A stretch of DNA of 59,557 nt from Alphaproteobacteria bacterium (GCA_021296255.1 JAGWAU010000007.1:1-59557); one strand, 5' to 3'. Shown: positions 43,888 through 53,956, counted from the first letter of the stretch. A program made the numbers and translations. Notes: generated from the sequence alone by a model not told the origin.

Positions 43888-44502
43888 CTAAGGTTTGAGC
43901 TTGATCCTCGATTCCTTACGCTTGAGAAGGCGGCGAATATTCGTGTGGTGGCGGACAAATACCAGGATCGCGAGGAAGGCCGCGAGTTCCGTCCGCTGAA
44001 GATCGGCCAGGTACCACATATAGGCGGGGGCAACGGCGAGCGACACCAGCGCGGCCAGCGAGGAGTAGCGGAATGCCGCGGCCACGGCCAACCAGGTCAG
44101 GCAGGCGAGTAGGCCGGCCTCCCAACACGCCGCGATCAGGATGCCGAGCGCCGTCGCGACGCCCTTGCCGCCCCGGAACTTGAGCGACACCGGAAACAGG
44201 TGGCCGAGGAAGGCTCCGCCGCCGGCCAGCACCGCCATGTCGGGTCCAAGCAGGCCGGCGACCCAGAACGCCGCCGCGCCCTTCCCGCCGTCGAGCAGCA
44301 CCGTCAGCGCCGCCAAGCCCTTGCTCCCGGTCCGCAGCACGTTGGTCGCCCCGATATTGCCGGAGCCGATCTGCCGGATATCCCCGTGACCGGCGAGTTT
44401 CGTCAGCACCAATCCGAAGGGAACCGACCCCAGAAAATAGCCGAGCGCCGCTGCTGCGAGGAACGGCCAGGTATAGTTGAGGTCTCCCATGGGGTCGGGC
44501 AT
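43888..44502 (-). CDS. plsY: glycerol-3-phosphate acyltransferase PlsY
   Basis: This 204-residue integral membrane enzyme transfers an acyl group from acyl-phosphate to glycerol 3-phosphate in the first step of phospholipid synthesis. The three PlsY motifs are present: GSVPFGLVL, GSGNIGATNVLRTGSK-type (IGSGNIGATNVLR) and FRGGKGVATALG. Start 44502 (MPDPMGDLN) fits the family; MGDLN at 44490 is possible. It lies 14 bases after the dihydroorotase-like gene, the standard alphaproteobacterial order pyrB-pyrC-plsY. The usual next gene, dprA, does not follow here: the convergent MFS gene does. Confidence 0.93.
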   Translation of the reverse strand: MPDPMGDLNYTWPFLAAAALGYFLGSVPFGLVLTKLAGHGDIRQIGSGNIGATNVLRTGSKGLAALTVLLDGGKGAAAFWVAGLLGPDMAVLAGGGAFLGHLFPVSLKFRGGKGVATALGILIAACWEAGLLACLTWLAVAAAFRYSSLAALVSLAVAPAYMWYLADLQRTELAAFLAILVFVRHHTNIRRLLKRKESRIKLKP

Positions 44503-44516
44503 GGTGGCGCTTCCGG

Positions 44517-45842
44517 TTATACCCGGGGGGAGAACTCGTAAACCGTATGCCCGGCGACGACCGTTCTCACGGCGCGTCCCTGAACCGGACGGCCGTCGAA
44601 CGGCGTGTTCTTCGACTTGGCGACCAAGCCTTCCTCGCTGAGCCGCCATGGAGTATCCAGATCGATCACCACCAGGTCGGCCGGTGCGCCGGCCTCCAGG
44701 CGTCCGACGTCGAGCTCCAGGAGCCGCGCCGGGGATGCGGTCATCATCTCCAGGACCCGCATCAGGGGCAAGGAACCGTTGTGATGGAGTTCGAGCGCCA
44801 GGGGCAGCATGGTTTCCAGGCCGGCGATGCCGTTCGCCGCCTGGATGAAGGGCTGACGCTTGCTCTCCTGGTCTTGCGGGCAGTGGTCGCTGACGATGAC
44901 GTCGATCGTGCCGTCTCGCATGGCGCCGATCAGCGCTTGTCGGTCCTCCTCCCCGCGGAGCGGCGGCGACGTCTTGGCGAACGTCCGATACTCGCCGACG
45001 GCGATTTCGTTGAGCGCGAAATGGTGCGAGGCGACACCCGCCGAGACCGGTAGGCCGCGCGTCTTGGCGTTGGCCAGACAGGCGACGGATTCGGCCGTCG
45101 AGACGCAAGCGGCGTGGTAGCGCCCGCCGGTCAGCTCCACGAGCCGCAAGTCGCGCTCCAGCACGATCACCTCCGCGGCCGCGGGAATGCCCGGAAGTCC
45201 GAGGCGCAGGGCCAGCTCGCCCTCGTTCATGCAACCGGTGCCGGCCAGGGCCGCTTCTTCGACGTGCTGGACGATCAGCAGGCCCAGTCCGGAGGCATAG
45301 GCCAGTGCGCGGCGCATGAGCTGAGCATCGGCGACGGCTCGGTCACCGTCCGTGAAGGCGACGGCGCCGGCTTCCGCGAGAAGGCCCATTTCGGTCATCT
45401 CGCGCCCCTCGATCCCCTTGGTGAGTGCGCCCATCGGGTGCACCCGCACCACGGCGTCTTCCCGGGCGCGGCGTTCGATATACTCGACAAGGGCAGCGTC
45501 GTCGATCACCGGGTCCGTACCGGGGAGGCAGATGACGGTGGTGACGCCGCCGACGGCCGCCGCCTCGGTTCCCGTCGCCAGTGTCTCTTTGTGCTCGTAC
45601 CCGGGCTCGCCCAGGAATGCCCGTATGTCGATCAGGCCGGGGGCCAGAATACGGCCGCCGCAGTCGACCGTGCCGATGCCGTCCGGCACGCCGTCGCTGA
45701 ACAGTCCGGGGCCGATTTGTGCGATGCGGTTTCCCTCGGTGAGCAGGGCCCCTGGCTCGTCGCGGCCGTGCCAGGGATCGATCAGCCGCGCGTTGACGTA
45801 CGCCACGCGACCGGGGTCACCCTTCGAGAAACTCCGCGCCAC
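44517..45842 (-). CDS. pyrC: dihydroorotase-like protein lacking the metal-binding HxH (PyrC'/PyrX type)
   Basis: This 441-residue protein is of the dihydroorotase type that pairs with aspartate carbamoyltransferase. The region that should read D-x-H-x-H-x-x-E-P reads DIRAFLGEP (residues 72-80), so the two metal histidines are R74 and F76. The later SDHCPQD aspartate is still present. Many alphaproteobacteria and pseudomonads carry such non-catalytic homologues, which support assembly of the transcarbamoylase, with a separate active dihydroorotase elsewhere. The gene starts five bases after the pyrB stop, consistent with a complex. Confidence 0.88.
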   Translation of the reverse strand: MARSFSKGDPGRVAYVNARLIDPWHGRDEPGALLTEGNRIAQIGPGLFSDGVPDGIGTVDCGGRILAPGLIDIRAFLGEPGYEHKETLATGTEAAAVGGVTTVICLPGTDPVIDDAALVEYIERRAREDAVVRVHPMGALTKGIEGREMTEMGLLAEAGAVAFTDGDRAVADAQLMRRALAYASGLGLLIVQHVEEAALAGTGCMNEGELALRLGLPGIPAAAEVIVLERDLRLVELTGGRYHAACVSTAESVACLANAKTRGLPVSAGVASHHFALNEIAVGEYRTFAKTSPPLRGEEDRQALIGAMRDGTIDVIVSDHCPQDQESKRQPFIQAANGIAGLETMLPLALELHHNGSLPLMRVLEMMTASPARLLELDVGRLEAGAPADLVVIDLDTPWRLSEEGLVAKSKNTPFDGRPVQGRAVRTVVAGHTVYEFSPRV

Positions 45843-45847
45843 GTCCG

Positions 45848-46825
45848 CTACTCCGCCGTGCCGGCGTCCGTCGGCGAGGCGTTCGACAGATGGCCGGTCA
45901 GAATGTCGAGGCAGGCCATGCGGACGGCGACGCCCATCTCGACCTGCTCGCGGATGACGCTCCGGTCGATGTCGTCCGCCACGTCGGTGTCGATCTCGAC
46001 GCCCCGGTTCATCGGACCCGGATGCATGATCAGAGCGTCGGGCTTCGCGGCCGCCAGCTTTTGGTAATCGAGGCCGTAGAAATGGAAATACTCGCGCACC
46101 GAGGGAACGTAGGCTCCCTGCATGCGTTCCGTCTGCAGGCGCAGCATCATCACGATATCGGCGCCGCCCAGGCCGCTTCCCATGTCGTGGTACACGTCCA
46201 CGCCCATGCGGTGGAACAGCGGCGAGACCAGCGTCGGCGGAGCGACGACCCGCACCCGGGCACCCATGGTGACCAGAAGCTGGATATTCGAACGCGCGAC
46301 GCGGCTGTGCAGAATGTCGCCGCAGATGGCGACGATCAGGCCGTCGAGGCGTCCGCGCCGGCGGCGGATCGTCAGCGCGTCGAGGAGGGCTTGGGTCGGA
46401 TGTTCGTGGCCGCCGTCACCGGCGTTGATGACGGCGCAGTCCACCTTCTGGGCGAGCAGATTGACGGCGCCCGAGTGCGGATGACGCACGACCAGAACGT
46501 CGGGATGCATGGCGTTGAGCGTCATCGCCGTGTCGATCAGGGTTTCGCCCTTTCGGAGCGACGAGGCTTCGGCAGACATGTTGATGACGTCCGCACCGAG
46601 TCGCTTGCCGGCGAGCTCGAACGACGTGCGCGTGCGGGTGGAGCTTTCGAAAAAGAGGTTGATCTGCGTACGGCCCCGCAGCAGCGATTGCTTCTTGTCC
46701 ACGCGTCGATTCTGGTCGACGTACGCCTCCGACTTGTCGAGCAGGACTGTGATTTCCCCGGCCGACAGGCCTTCGATGCCAAGTAGGTGGCGATGCGGAT
46801 AAGAGTGGGACGTGGCCGTAGCCAT
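45848..46825 (-). CDS. pyrB: aspartate carbamoyltransferase catalytic subunit PyrB
   Basis: This 325-residue enzyme of pyrimidine synthesis condenses carbamoyl phosphate and aspartate. It shows the carbamoyl-phosphate loop [25 protein letters not shown], the [11 protein letters not shown] segment, [14 protein letters not shown] and the aspartate-binding [11 protein letters not shown]. No regulatory PyrI gene is present. It is followed by the PyrC' gene. Upstream on the same strand lie two dioxygenase genes and MmgE, 42 bases away, so it may be transcribed with them or from a promoter inside the dioxygenase gene. Confidence 0.95.
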   Translation of the reverse strand: MATATSHSYPHRHLLGIEGLSAGEITVLLDKSEAYVDQNRRVDKKQSLLRGRTQINLFFESSTRTRTSFELAGKRLGADVINMSAEASSLRKGETLIDTAMTLNAMHPDVLVVRHPHSGAVNLLAQKVDCAVINAGDGGHEHPTQALLDALTIRRRRGRLDGLIVAICGDILHSRVARSNIQLLVTMGARVRVVAPPTLVSPLFHRMGVDVYHDMGSGLGGADIVMMLRLQTERMQGAYVPSVREYFHFYGLDYQKLAAAKPDALIMHPGPMNRGVEIDTDVADDIDRSVIREQVEMGVAVRMACLDILTGHLSNASPTDAGTAE

Positions 46826-46867
46826 TTAAAGGGCCTATATACGCTCACCGGCGGATGGGGAGCAAGC

Positions 46868-47737
46868 TTACTGCGGCGGTGTGCCCCTCAGCGTCGTACG
46901 GTGCAGATAGCGGCGTTGCGGCAGCGCGTAGTCACAGATGGCGAGATGCTGAGTGGGGATGTTGTCCCACATCAGAAGATCTCCCGGGCGCCATTTGTGA
47001 CGGTAGACGAATTCAGGCTTCGTGCAGTGGGTGCACAACTTCTCCAGCAGATCCCGCGCTTCATCCTCGGGAAGGTCGAGAATTCGCGCGGTCTGGCCTT
47101 CGTTGACGTAGATGCTCTTGCGCCCGGTGATCGGATGGGTACGCACGATCTTGTGCACCGCCGGCGGCGCCCTATCGTGATGCCGGTCTTCCAGTTCGGC
47201 GTTCGCGTCGCCGTCCGCGATCAGCTTCGCATGGCGATTGGCGAGGCTGAACTCGGCCTTGAGGTCCGCGATCCGGCTTTTCATGCTGTCGGAGAGCGCG
47301 TCATAGGCGGCGGACGTGCTGGCGAACAGGGTGTCGCCCAACGGCTTGCCGTCCTCGTCATGCGGCACCTCGATGGCGTAGAGCAGCGAGCCGCGGCTCG
47401 GCACGGCCATGTAGGACAAATCGGTATGCCAGTAGCGACCGGCATCGTAGATGCCGACGTGCCGGTCCCCGTCCATGACGTTGGAGACGATCAGGATTTC
47501 CGGATGCTCGGGGTGCAGATATTGGTCGAGGACGTGCACTTCGAGATCCCCGAAGCGACGGCTGAACGCGAGGTGCTGGACTTCGTCGATCGACTGCTCG
47601 CGAAACAGCAGCACCGAATGCTCGTTGTAGGCCTCCTCGATGGCGGCGAAAGTTTCGTCGTCGGGGGGGTTTGACAAATCCACGTCGCGAACTTCGGCCC
47701 CGAGTGCCGCGTCGAACGTCCGTACATTCAGCGTCAT
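46868..47737 (-). CDS. TauD/TfdA-family Fe(II)/2-oxoglutarate dioxygenase, copy A
   Basis: This 289-residue dioxygenase has iron ligands H104 and D106 (RYWHTDLSYM), the distal histidine in PTQHLAICDY and the 2-oxoglutarate arginine in RRYLHRTTLRG. Size and motifs fit the taurine/2,4-D/alkylsulfate dioxygenase group, which releases sulfite or aldehydes by hydroxylating the carbon next to a heteroatom. It lies 18 bases downstream of a second TauD-type gene (47756) and is clearly paralogous to it. It may degrade sulfonates or sulfate esters, in line with the sulfatases in the window, but the substrate is not predictable. Confidence 0.88.
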   Translation of the reverse strand: MTLNVRTFDAALGAEVRDVDLSNPPDDETFAAIEEAYNEHSVLLFREQSIDEVQHLAFSRRFGDLEVHVLDQYLHPEHPEILIVSNVMDGDRHVGIYDAGRYWHTDLSYMAVPSRGSLLYAIEVPHDEDGKPLGDTLFASTSAAYDALSDSMKSRIADLKAEFSLANRHAKLIADGDANAELEDRHHDRAPPAVHKIVRTHPITGRKSIYVNEGQTARILDLPEDEARDLLEKLCTHCTKPEFVYRHKWRPGDLLMWDNIPTQHLAICDYALPQRRYLHRTTLRGTPPQ

Positions 47738-47755
47738 AATCCGAAAGCTTCCTGA

Positions 47756-48574
47756 TCAATACGGCCGGTCGCCGGCCGCCGTCGTGCGGTACATCAGGCG
47801 CGGCATGGTGTCGTCATAGTCTCGCACGGCGTAGTGCATCGCGCAGCGATTGTCCCACATCAGCACGTCACCGGCACGCCAATGGTGGCGGAAAACGTTT
47901 TCCGGGCGGGTCGCTCGTGCCGTCAGCATGTCGAGCAACGGCCGGCTCTCCTCCGGCGTCCAGCCGGTGAAGTTCAAGGTGTAGTGGGGATTGACGTAGA
48001 GCGCCTTGCGGCCGGTGCCCGGGTGGGTGCGCACGACCGGATGGGTCACGGAGGGGGGCGAGACGTCGACCGACAGGCGGTTGGGCACCTCCTGCACCAG
48101 TTTTTCCGCGGAATGCTGGGCCGTCATGCCGTCGAGCACGGACTTCAGGCCCGCGGACAGTCCTTCATATGCCTCGTACATGTTGCAGAACATCGTGTCC
48201 GCACGGCCTTCCGTAACTTCGATGGCGTAAAGGATCGATCCCAATGGCGGCACGTCGTCGAAAGAGATATCCGAGTGCCAGAAATCGTTGCGGGGACCCG
48301 GCTTGCCGGGCTTGTTTTCCAGCACCATGACATTGGGATGGTCGCCGAGGCCCCGGCGGGAGCCTAGGGGGTGCGGCTCCGCGGAGCCGAATTTCTCCGT
48401 GAAGGTGACCAGATGTTCCGGCTCGATCCGCTGACCCCGCATGACGATGACCAGGTGCCGGTGGAACGCCTCCCGCACTTCGGCGAATACCTGGTCCTCG
48501 ATAGGCCGAGACAGGTCGACTCCACCGATCTCGGCGCCAAGGGTTCCGGACAAGGGTCGCGCCGTGATGTGCAT
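47756..48574 (-). CDS. TauD/TfdA-family Fe(II)/2-oxoglutarate dioxygenase, copy B
   Basis: This 272-residue dioxygenase has iron ligands H100 and D102 (FWHSDISFDD), distal histidine in CAMHYAVRDY and the arginine in MYRTTAAGDRPY. ATG 48574 gives the family-typical N-terminus MHITARPLSGTLGAEIGG. A TTG at 48607 has a better ribosome site (AGAGG, overlapping the stop of the upstream MmgE gene) and would add 11 residues. The gene is tightly placed between MmgE (upstream) and the other dioxygenase (downstream), forming an MmgE-TauD-TauD cassette. Confidence 0.86.
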   Translation of the reverse strand: MHITARPLSGTLGAEIGGVDLSRPIEDQVFAEVREAFHRHLVIVMRGQRIEPEHLVTFTEKFGSAEPHPLGSRRGLGDHPNVMVLENKPGKPGPRNDFWHSDISFDDVPPLGSILYAIEVTEGRADTMFCNMYEAYEGLSAGLKSVLDGMTAQHSAEKLVQEVPNRLSVDVSPPSVTHPVVRTHPGTGRKALYVNPHYTLNFTGWTPEESRPLLDMLTARATRPENVFRHHWRAGDVLMWDNRCAMHYAVRDYDDTMPRLMYRTTAAGDRPY

Positions 48575-48618
48575 GAACTCGGTTTCGTTCCAGACTGCCG
48601 TGTCCAAGGATCCGACCT

Positions 48619-49992
48619 CTACTCCGCGCCGGTGGCCATGGGCGCTTCATCGAAGAAGGTCGCCATGTCCGCGACTTTCTCGAGCGACAGGACCTTGTCG
48701 ATGAGTACGTCCGCTTGTCCGGGCGTCATCGGCGCGACGCCGGCGGCGACGCAGTCATGGAACTTGGCCTTGAGGTCATCGAGGCTCAGCGGGTTCTCGG
48801 GTGTGCCGGGCGTATGGTCGACGCGTCGGGTCAGAGCTCCGTGCTTGGCCGTGTGGATCGTCAGCTCGCAGGGCGCGAACTTTCCTGGCCAGTCGTCGTT
48901 GACGCTAACCGTCACCTTGTCGGCGAGATCGTTGATCAAGGGATCGAAGATCACATTCTCTTGGATCTCGGCGATGCCGAGCTTGCGCCGCGCGACGGCG
49001 CACGCGATCGAGTACTGGATGCTGAACTGCGCCGTGACCTGAGGATTGTCGCCGGGGTCCCAGTCCGCCCCGACGAGCTGGTTCATGAAGGGGGAGATGA
49101 CCACCTCCGCCCCGGTGACGTCGTCGGCGCCGAGGTCGAATTCATCGGCGAGTGCGACGGCGCCTTGGATCGCGACGTGATTGGCCGTACAGCTCGGATA
49201 TTTCTTGGTCACGGTGACGGCGTTTTCGTAGCGCTCCCCGAGATCGGCGACCAGGGCCTGCGCGTCGCCCTCTCCGTAGAGCGTATAGAACCCGAACTTG
49301 CCTTCGAACGCCCGTCGGGGGGCGGTGAGTCCCTTTTCCGCCGCAAGCGCCGCGAAGACGCTCGACTGCGCCGTCATGCCGGACAGCATGCGCTTGACCA
49401 AGCTCTTCTCGACGACGGCCTGCTGCGCGCCCGCGGCCTGGCTGAAGGCGAGCCCGATCGCATTGGTCGTCCCCTCGGCGTCGAGTTCGAGAAGCTTCGC
49501 CGCCGCCGCCGCGCCGCCGAAGACCCCGTGCACCGCCGTGTTGAACCAGCCGCGGTTGCCCGCCATGGCGCCGCCGGAGCGGCAGCTGATGTCGTTGCCG
49601 AGCGCCATCGCCGTGAGGAATTCCTTCCCGCTCGCACGGCGTCGCTCGGCGACCGCCCAGGCCGCGGGCAGGGTCACGATGTCGGGGTGAACCGAGCCCT
49701 TCTCGTACACGCCGTCGTAGTCGAGAGCGCCGGCATAGGTGCCGTTCATCAACGCCGCCGCCGTCGCCGGCAGGCGGATGTCGGAGCCGAACACCGTGCA
49801 GTCGGGACTTCCGCCCTCGGAGAACACCAGTTGACGCAACGCTTCCGTACCCGGCGCCTCCGTGCCCGCCCAGGCAACGCCGAGGGTGTCCAGCAGGAAC
49901 CACTTGGTGACGGAGACGGCATCGGCCGGCAGATCCTCGAACCGAGTGGAAGTGACGTGATCGGCAAGCGTCTGGGACAGACTCGGCATCAT
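48619..49992 (-). CDS. MmgE/PrpD family protein, copy 2
   Basis: This protein of about 457 residues is of the MmgE/PrpD fold, with LLDTLGVAWAG, YAGALDYDGVYEKGSVHPD, GVFGGAAAAAKLLELDAEG and YPSCTANHVAIQGA. The start is set at ATG 49992 (the adjacent 49989 is equivalent); the open frame up to 50055 lacks support. It is distinct from copy 1 at 30334, for example lacking its PCCRSAHP form. It leads the MmgE-TauD-TauD group placed between ruvX and pyrB. Its reaction, dehydration or decarboxylation of a di- or tricarboxylate, is not predictable. Confidence 0.86.
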   Translation of the reverse strand: MMPSLSQTLADHVTSTRFEDLPADAVSVTKWFLLDTLGVAWAGTEAPGTEALRQLVFSEGGSPDCTVFGSDIRLPATAAALMNGTYAGALDYDGVYEKGSVHPDIVTLPAAWAVAERRRASGKEFLTAMALGNDISCRSGGAMAGNRGWFNTAVHGVFGGAAAAAKLLELDAEGTTNAIGLAFSQAAGAQQAVVEKSLVKRMLSGMTAQSSVFAALAAEKGLTAPRRAFEGKFGFYTLYGEGDAQALVADLGERYENAVTVTKKYPSCTANHVAIQGAVALADEFDLGADDVTGAEVVISPFMNQLVGADWDPGDNPQVTAQFSIQYSIACAVARRKLGIAEIQENVIFDPLINDLADKVTVSVNDDWPGKFAPCELTIHTAKHGALTRRVDHTPGTPENPLSLDDLKAKFHDCVAAGVAPMTPGQADVLIDKVLSLEKVADMATFFDEAPMATGAE

Positions 49993-50129
49993 GGTGGCGG
50001 GTTCCCGATACGGCGGGTCGGAGATTGACGGCTCGCCGTAATCTATAGAAAGCACCTGCCGTCGGGCAACGATCGAGGGGCTTCTCCGCCGGAGTCACGG
50101 GGCATCCCTTCTCCTGATCGCGGATCGAC

Positions 50130-50606
50130 TCACCGTCGGCGCCGGTCCCTGTCCAGGCTGTCGAGAGCGCCTTGCAGGATGTAGGCGGCCGCCATCTTGT
50201 CCACCACTTCCGACCGCCTCTTGCGGCTGGCGTCGGCGTCGAGCAGCGTTCGAGTAACTGCGGCGGTGGACAGCCGCTCGTCCCAGAAGGTCATGGGTAC
50301 ATCCATGCGGGTTTCCAGATTTCTCGCGAACTGACGCACGGATTGGCAGCGAGGTCCTTCGCTGCCGTCCATATTGAGGGGAAGGCCGAGCACCACGCCG
50401 CCGATTCGCTCACGTTCGACGATCTCACGCAATGACTCGGCATCCCCGGCGAATTTCCTGCGCCGCAGTGTGTCCAAGGGCGTGGCGATGGTGAGGGTCA
50501 CGTCGGACAGCGCCAATCCCAGGGTCTTCGACCCTACGTCGATACCGAGCCAGCGCTCGTCTTCGCCGAGCGACTCCTCGAGTTCCCTTGGGTTGCGGGC
50601 GATCAT
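50130..50606 (-). CDS. ruvX: RuvX/YqgF putative pre-16S rRNA nuclease / Holliday junction resolvase
   Basis: This 158-residue RNase-H-fold protein shows GIDVGSKTLGLALSD, GLPLNMDGSEGPR, DERLSTAAVTRTL and a C-terminal KMAAAYILQGALD, the four blocks of the YqgF family. It matures the 5' end of 16S rRNA in E. coli and was earlier proposed to be a Holliday junction resolvase. It is divergent from gatC across 138 bases, the arrangement found in many alphaproteobacteria. Its stop is 137 bases ahead of MmgE. Confidence 0.92.
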   Translation of the reverse strand: MIARNPRELEESLGEDERWLGIDVGSKTLGLALSDVTLTIATPLDTLRRRKFAGDAESLREIVERERIGGVVLGLPLNMDGSEGPRCQSVRQFARNLETRMDVPMTFWDERLSTAAVTRTLLDADASRKRRSEVVDKMAAAYILQGALDSLDRDRRRR

Positions 50607-50744
50607 GGCGGGTGTTACGTTCCGCCGCGCGCGAACGGACGGCCCCTCACGGCGTATCGAAACGAAATCCGTCGGGATTCGCTCCGGGCCTCCGGGTTCG
50701 CTGGCGGACCATCCGGAACAGCATCATCGCCGAGAAGTTGGCAC

Positions 50745-51032
50745 ATGTCGCTCGATAAGGCCACTGTGAGCAGAATCGCCCGCTTGGCGCGCATTCGCGT
50801 GCCCGACGAGGATCTCGAACGGCTGGGCGGGGAACTCGACAATATCCTGAGCTGGGTCGAACAGCTGGGCGAGGTGGATACGTCCGACGTGCCCCCGATG
50901 ACCAGCGTCGTGGAGATGCGGCTCCCCAAACGCGAGGACACCGTGACCGACGGTGCCTATCCCGAAAAGGTTTTGGGCAACGCGCCCGAGTCGGAGGCGG
51001 GCTTTTTCGTCGTGCCCAAGGTCGTCGAATAG
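50745..51032 (+). CDS. gatC: Asp-tRNA(Asn)/Glu-tRNA(Gln) amidotransferase subunit C
   Basis: This 95-residue small subunit stabilises the GatA-GatB interaction. It has the typical N-terminus MSLDKATVSRIARLARI, the EELDNILSWVEQL-like helix (here GGELDNILSWVEQLGEVD) and the C-terminal NAPESEAGFFVVPKVVE. Its stop is immediately followed by the gatA ATG, so the genes are translationally linked. Confidence 0.95.
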   Translation: MSLDKATVSRIARLARIRVPDEDLERLGGELDNILSWVEQLGEVDTSDVPPMTSVVEMRLPKREDTVTDGAYPEKVLGNAPESEAGFFVVPKVVE

Positions 51033-52517
51033 ATGGCCGAGCTGACGCGACTCACCATCGCCGAGGCCCGCGATCGGCTGCGAGGCCGGGAGTTTTCGGC
51101 CCGGGAACTCGCGCAGGCCCACAACCTGGCCGTCGAGAAGGCCCGGCCGCTCAACGCCATCGTGCTGGAAACCGCGGACCGCGCGCTGGACATGGCGGAG
51201 GTCAGCGACAAGCGTATCGCGAACGGCGAAGAGGGTGTCCTGGAGGGCATTCCCCTCGCCGTAAAGGATCTGTTCTGTACGGACGGGGTCCGGGCAACCG
51301 CCGGCTCCCGGATCCTCGGCAACTTCGTCCCGCCGTACGAATCGACCGTCACGGCCAATCTTTGGAATGCGGGCGCCGTGATGCTGGGTAAGGCCAACAT
51401 GGATGAATTCGCCATGGGCTCGTCGAACGAGACGAGCTGCTTCGGGCCGGTCGAGAATCCATGGCGGCTGCCTGGAAACGGCAGCCCGATCGTACCCGGT
51501 GGCAGCAGCGGCGGTTCGGCCTCGATCGTGGCGGCGCGCGCGGCCCTGGGGGCGACCGGCACCGACACGGGCGGCTCCGTCCGCCAGCCGGCCTCGTTCA
51601 CGGGGCTGGTGGGCCTCAAGCCTACCTACGGCCGCTGCTCGCGCTGGGGGATCATCGCCTTCGCCTCGTCCCTCGATCAGGCCGGACCGTTGACGCGGAC
51701 CGTGCGCGATGCGGCCATCATGCTCACCGCGATGTCCGGGTATGATCCGAAGGATTCCACGTCCGCCGACGTGCCCGTGCCCGACTTCGAGGCGGCCCTC
51801 GGCGGTGACATCAAGGGTCTGCGCGTCGGCATCCCCGACGAGTACCGGACGGACGAGCTGCCCGCCGAGATCGCCGCGCTCTGGCAGCAGGGACTCCGAT
51901 GGCTCGAGGACGCCGGTGCGGAGACCCGCGACGTCCGCCTGCCGCACACCAAGTACGCTCTGCCCGCCTACTACATCGTCGCGCCGGCCGAGGCCTCGTC
52001 GAACCTCGCGCGCTACGACGGCGTTCGCTACGGACTGCGCGTGAAGGGCGAGGATCTCGTCGACATGTACGAGCGCACGCGGGCGGAGGGCTTCGGTCCC
52101 GAAGTGACAAGGCGAGTCATGATCGGCACTTACGTCCTGTCGGAGGGGTACTACGACGCTTACTACCTGCAGGCCCAGAAGGTTCGCACACTGGTCGCTC
52201 GGGATTTCGAGAACGCCTTCGAGCACGTCGACGTATTGCTGACGCCGACCGCGCCCAGCGAAGCCTTCGCGGTCGGCGACAAGTCCGACGATCCAATCGC
52301 CATGTACCTCAACGACGTGTTCACCGTGCCGGCGAGCATGGCGGGCCTGCCGGCGATCTCGGTCCCGGCCGGTCTTTCGAAATCGGGTCTGCCCCTGGGC
52401 CTGCAGCTGATCGGCAAGGCGTTCGATGAGGAAACGGTGCTACGGACGGCGGATGTGCTCGAAAGCGCGGCCGGCTTCGAGGCGGAACCCGAACCGTGGT
52501 GGGAGATGACGCAGTGA
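51033..52517 (+). CDS. gatA: Asp-tRNA(Asn)/Glu-tRNA(Gln) amidotransferase subunit A
   Basis: This 494-residue amidase-signature subunit releases ammonia from glutamine for transamidation of misacylated tRNA. The triad lysine is in [10 protein letters not shown], the serines are in [10 protein letters not shown] and [12 protein letters not shown], and the GatA-specific [20 protein letters not shown] follows (two parts of one block). Length is normal. Its stop TGA overlaps the GTG start of gatB. Confidence 0.95.
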   Translation: MAELTRLTIAEARDRLRGREFSARELAQAHNLAVEKARPLNAIVLETADRALDMAEVSDKRIANGEEGVLEGIPLAVKDLFCTDGVRATAGSRILGNFVPPYESTVTANLWNAGAVMLGKANMDEFAMGSSNETSCFGPVENPWRLPGNGSPIVPGGSSGGSASIVAARAALGATGTDTGGSVRQPASFTGLVGLKPTYGRCSRWGIIAFASSLDQAGPLTRTVRDAAIMLTAMSGYDPKDSTSADVPVPDFEAALGGDIKGLRVGIPDEYRTDELPAEIAALWQQGLRWLEDAGAETRDVRLPHTKYALPAYYIVAPAEASSNLARYDGVRYGLRVKGEDLVDMYERTRAEGFGPEVTRRVMIGTYVLSEGYYDAYYLQAQKVRTLVARDFENAFEHVDVLLTPTAPSEAFAVGDKSDDPIAMYLNDVFTVPASMAGLPAISVPAGLSKSGLPLGLQLIGKAFDEETVLRTADVLESAAGFEAEPEPWWEMTQ

Positions 52518-53956
52518 TCGAAGGCGCCACAGGCTCGTGGGAGGTCGTCATCGGGCTCGAGGTCCACGCTCAGGTGATCTCCGACGCCAAGCTGTTCTCC
52601 GGTGCCGCCACGGCCTTCGGCGCGGAGCCCAATACCCAGGTCAGTTTCATCGATGCCGCCATGCCGGGCACGTTGCCCGTCATCAACGAGGCCTGCGTTG
52701 CCCAGGCCGTACGCACCGGCCTCGGACTGAATGCCGAGATCAACCGGTACTCTGTTTTCGACCGGAAGAACTATTTCTATCCGGACCTGCCTCCGAATTA
52801 TCAGATCTCCCAATACGCACAGCCCGTCGTCGGCCCGGGCATGGTGCGGGTCGATCTCGAGGACGGGTCCGTCCGCGAAGTGGGCATCGAGCGTCTGCAT
52901 TTGGAACAGGATGCGGGGAAGAGCCTGCACGACCGGCGCCCCGACGCGACCTGCGTGGATCTCAATCGAGCGGGCGTGGCCCTCATGGAGATCGTTTCCA
53001 GGCCCGATCTCCGCGGCGTCGGGGAAGCCGGCGCTTACATTCGAAAGTTGCGAGCCATCCTGCGCTACCTCGGCACCTGCGACGGCAACATGGAGCAGGG
53101 TAGTCTCCGTTGTGACGTCAACGTGTCGGTTCGGCGCCCCGGCGCGCCTCTCGGCACCCGTTGCGAGATCAAGAACGTCAATTCGGTGCGCTTCGTGCAG
53201 CAGGCCATCGACTACGAAGCCCGGCGCCAGATCGATATTCTGGAGGGGGGAGGCGAGATCGAGCAGGAGACGCGCCTCTTCGACGCCGACCGCGGGGTGA
53301 CGCGCTCCATGCGTCGCAAGGAGGAGGCGCACGACTACCGCTATTTCCCGGATCCCGACCTCCTGCCGCTGGAGCTCAGCGATGCGTACATCGACGCGAT
53401 CCGAGCCGGCCTTCCCGAACTTCCGGATCAGAAGAAGGTCCGTTTCGTCGAGCAACTGGGCCTCAGCGAGTACGACGCGGGTGTCCTGGTCGCGGAAAAG
53501 GAAGTGGCGGACTATTTCGAGAGAGTCGCCGACGGACGCGAGGCGAAGACGGCCTCCAACTGGGTCACCGGCGAGCTGTTCGGCAAGCTCAACGAGAGTG
53601 GGCGGGAGATCACGGACTCGCCGGTCTCCCCGGACGACCTCGGCGATTTGATCGACCTCGTCGCCGACGGAACGCTTTCCGGGCGCCTCGCCAAGGAAGT
53701 ATTCGACGCCATGTTCGAGAGCGGCCGCCCGCCCGGCGAGATCGTCGAGGAACGGGGACTCGAGCAGGTCTCCGACCGGGGCGAGATCGAAGCCCTGGTG
53801 GACACGGTTGTCGGGGAGAACGCCGACAAGGTGGAGGAATACAGGGCCGGCAAGGACAAGCTGTTCGGCTTCTTCGTGGGCCAGGTCATGAAGGCTTCCC
53901 AGGGCAGAGCCAACCCGAAGGTCGTCAACGACATCCTCCGGCAGAAGCTGGACTAG
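52514..53956 (+). CDS. gatB: Asp-tRNA(Asn)/Glu-tRNA(Gln) amidotransferase subunit B
   Basis: This 480-residue subunit activates the misacylated tRNA carboxyl group with ATP and accepts ammonia from GatA. It shows [36 protein letters not shown]-type [24 protein letters not shown], the [10 protein letters not shown] motif and the C-terminal GatB/YqeY tail [17 protein letters not shown] 52514 overlaps the gatA stop in a GTGA arrangement; a GTG at 52496 is in frame but less likely. The presence of gatCAB means that Asn- and/or Gln-tRNA are made by transamidation here. Confidence 0.95.
   Translation: MIEGATGSWEVVIGLEVHAQVISDAKLFSGAATAFGAEPNTQVSFIDAAMPGTLPVINEACVAQAVRTGLGLNAEINRYSVFDRKNYFYPDLPPNYQISQYAQPVVGPGMVRVDLEDGSVREVGIERLHLEQDAGKSLHDRRPDATCVDLNRAGVALMEIVSRPDLRGVGEAGAYIRKLRAILRYLGTCDGNMEQGSLRCDVNVSVRRPGAPLGTRCEIKNVNSVRFVQQAIDYEARRQIDILEGGGEIEQETRLFDADRGVTRSMRRKEEAHDYRYFPDPDLLPLELSDAYIDAIRAGLPELPDQKKVRFVEQLGLSEYDAGVLVAEKEVADYFERVADGREAKTASNWVTGELFGKLNESGREITDSPVSPDDLGDLIDLVADGTLSGRLAKEVFDAMFESGRPPGEIVEERGLEQVSDRGEIEALVDTVVGENADKVEEYRAGKDKLFGFFVGQVMKASQGRANPKVVNDILRQKLD

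Noticed and set aside
43888-45234. Open frame extending plsY upstream to about 448 codons
   Set aside because: The extra part runs through the dihydroorotase-like gene in another frame on the same strand. PlsY proper begins at 44502 with its first membrane span close behind.
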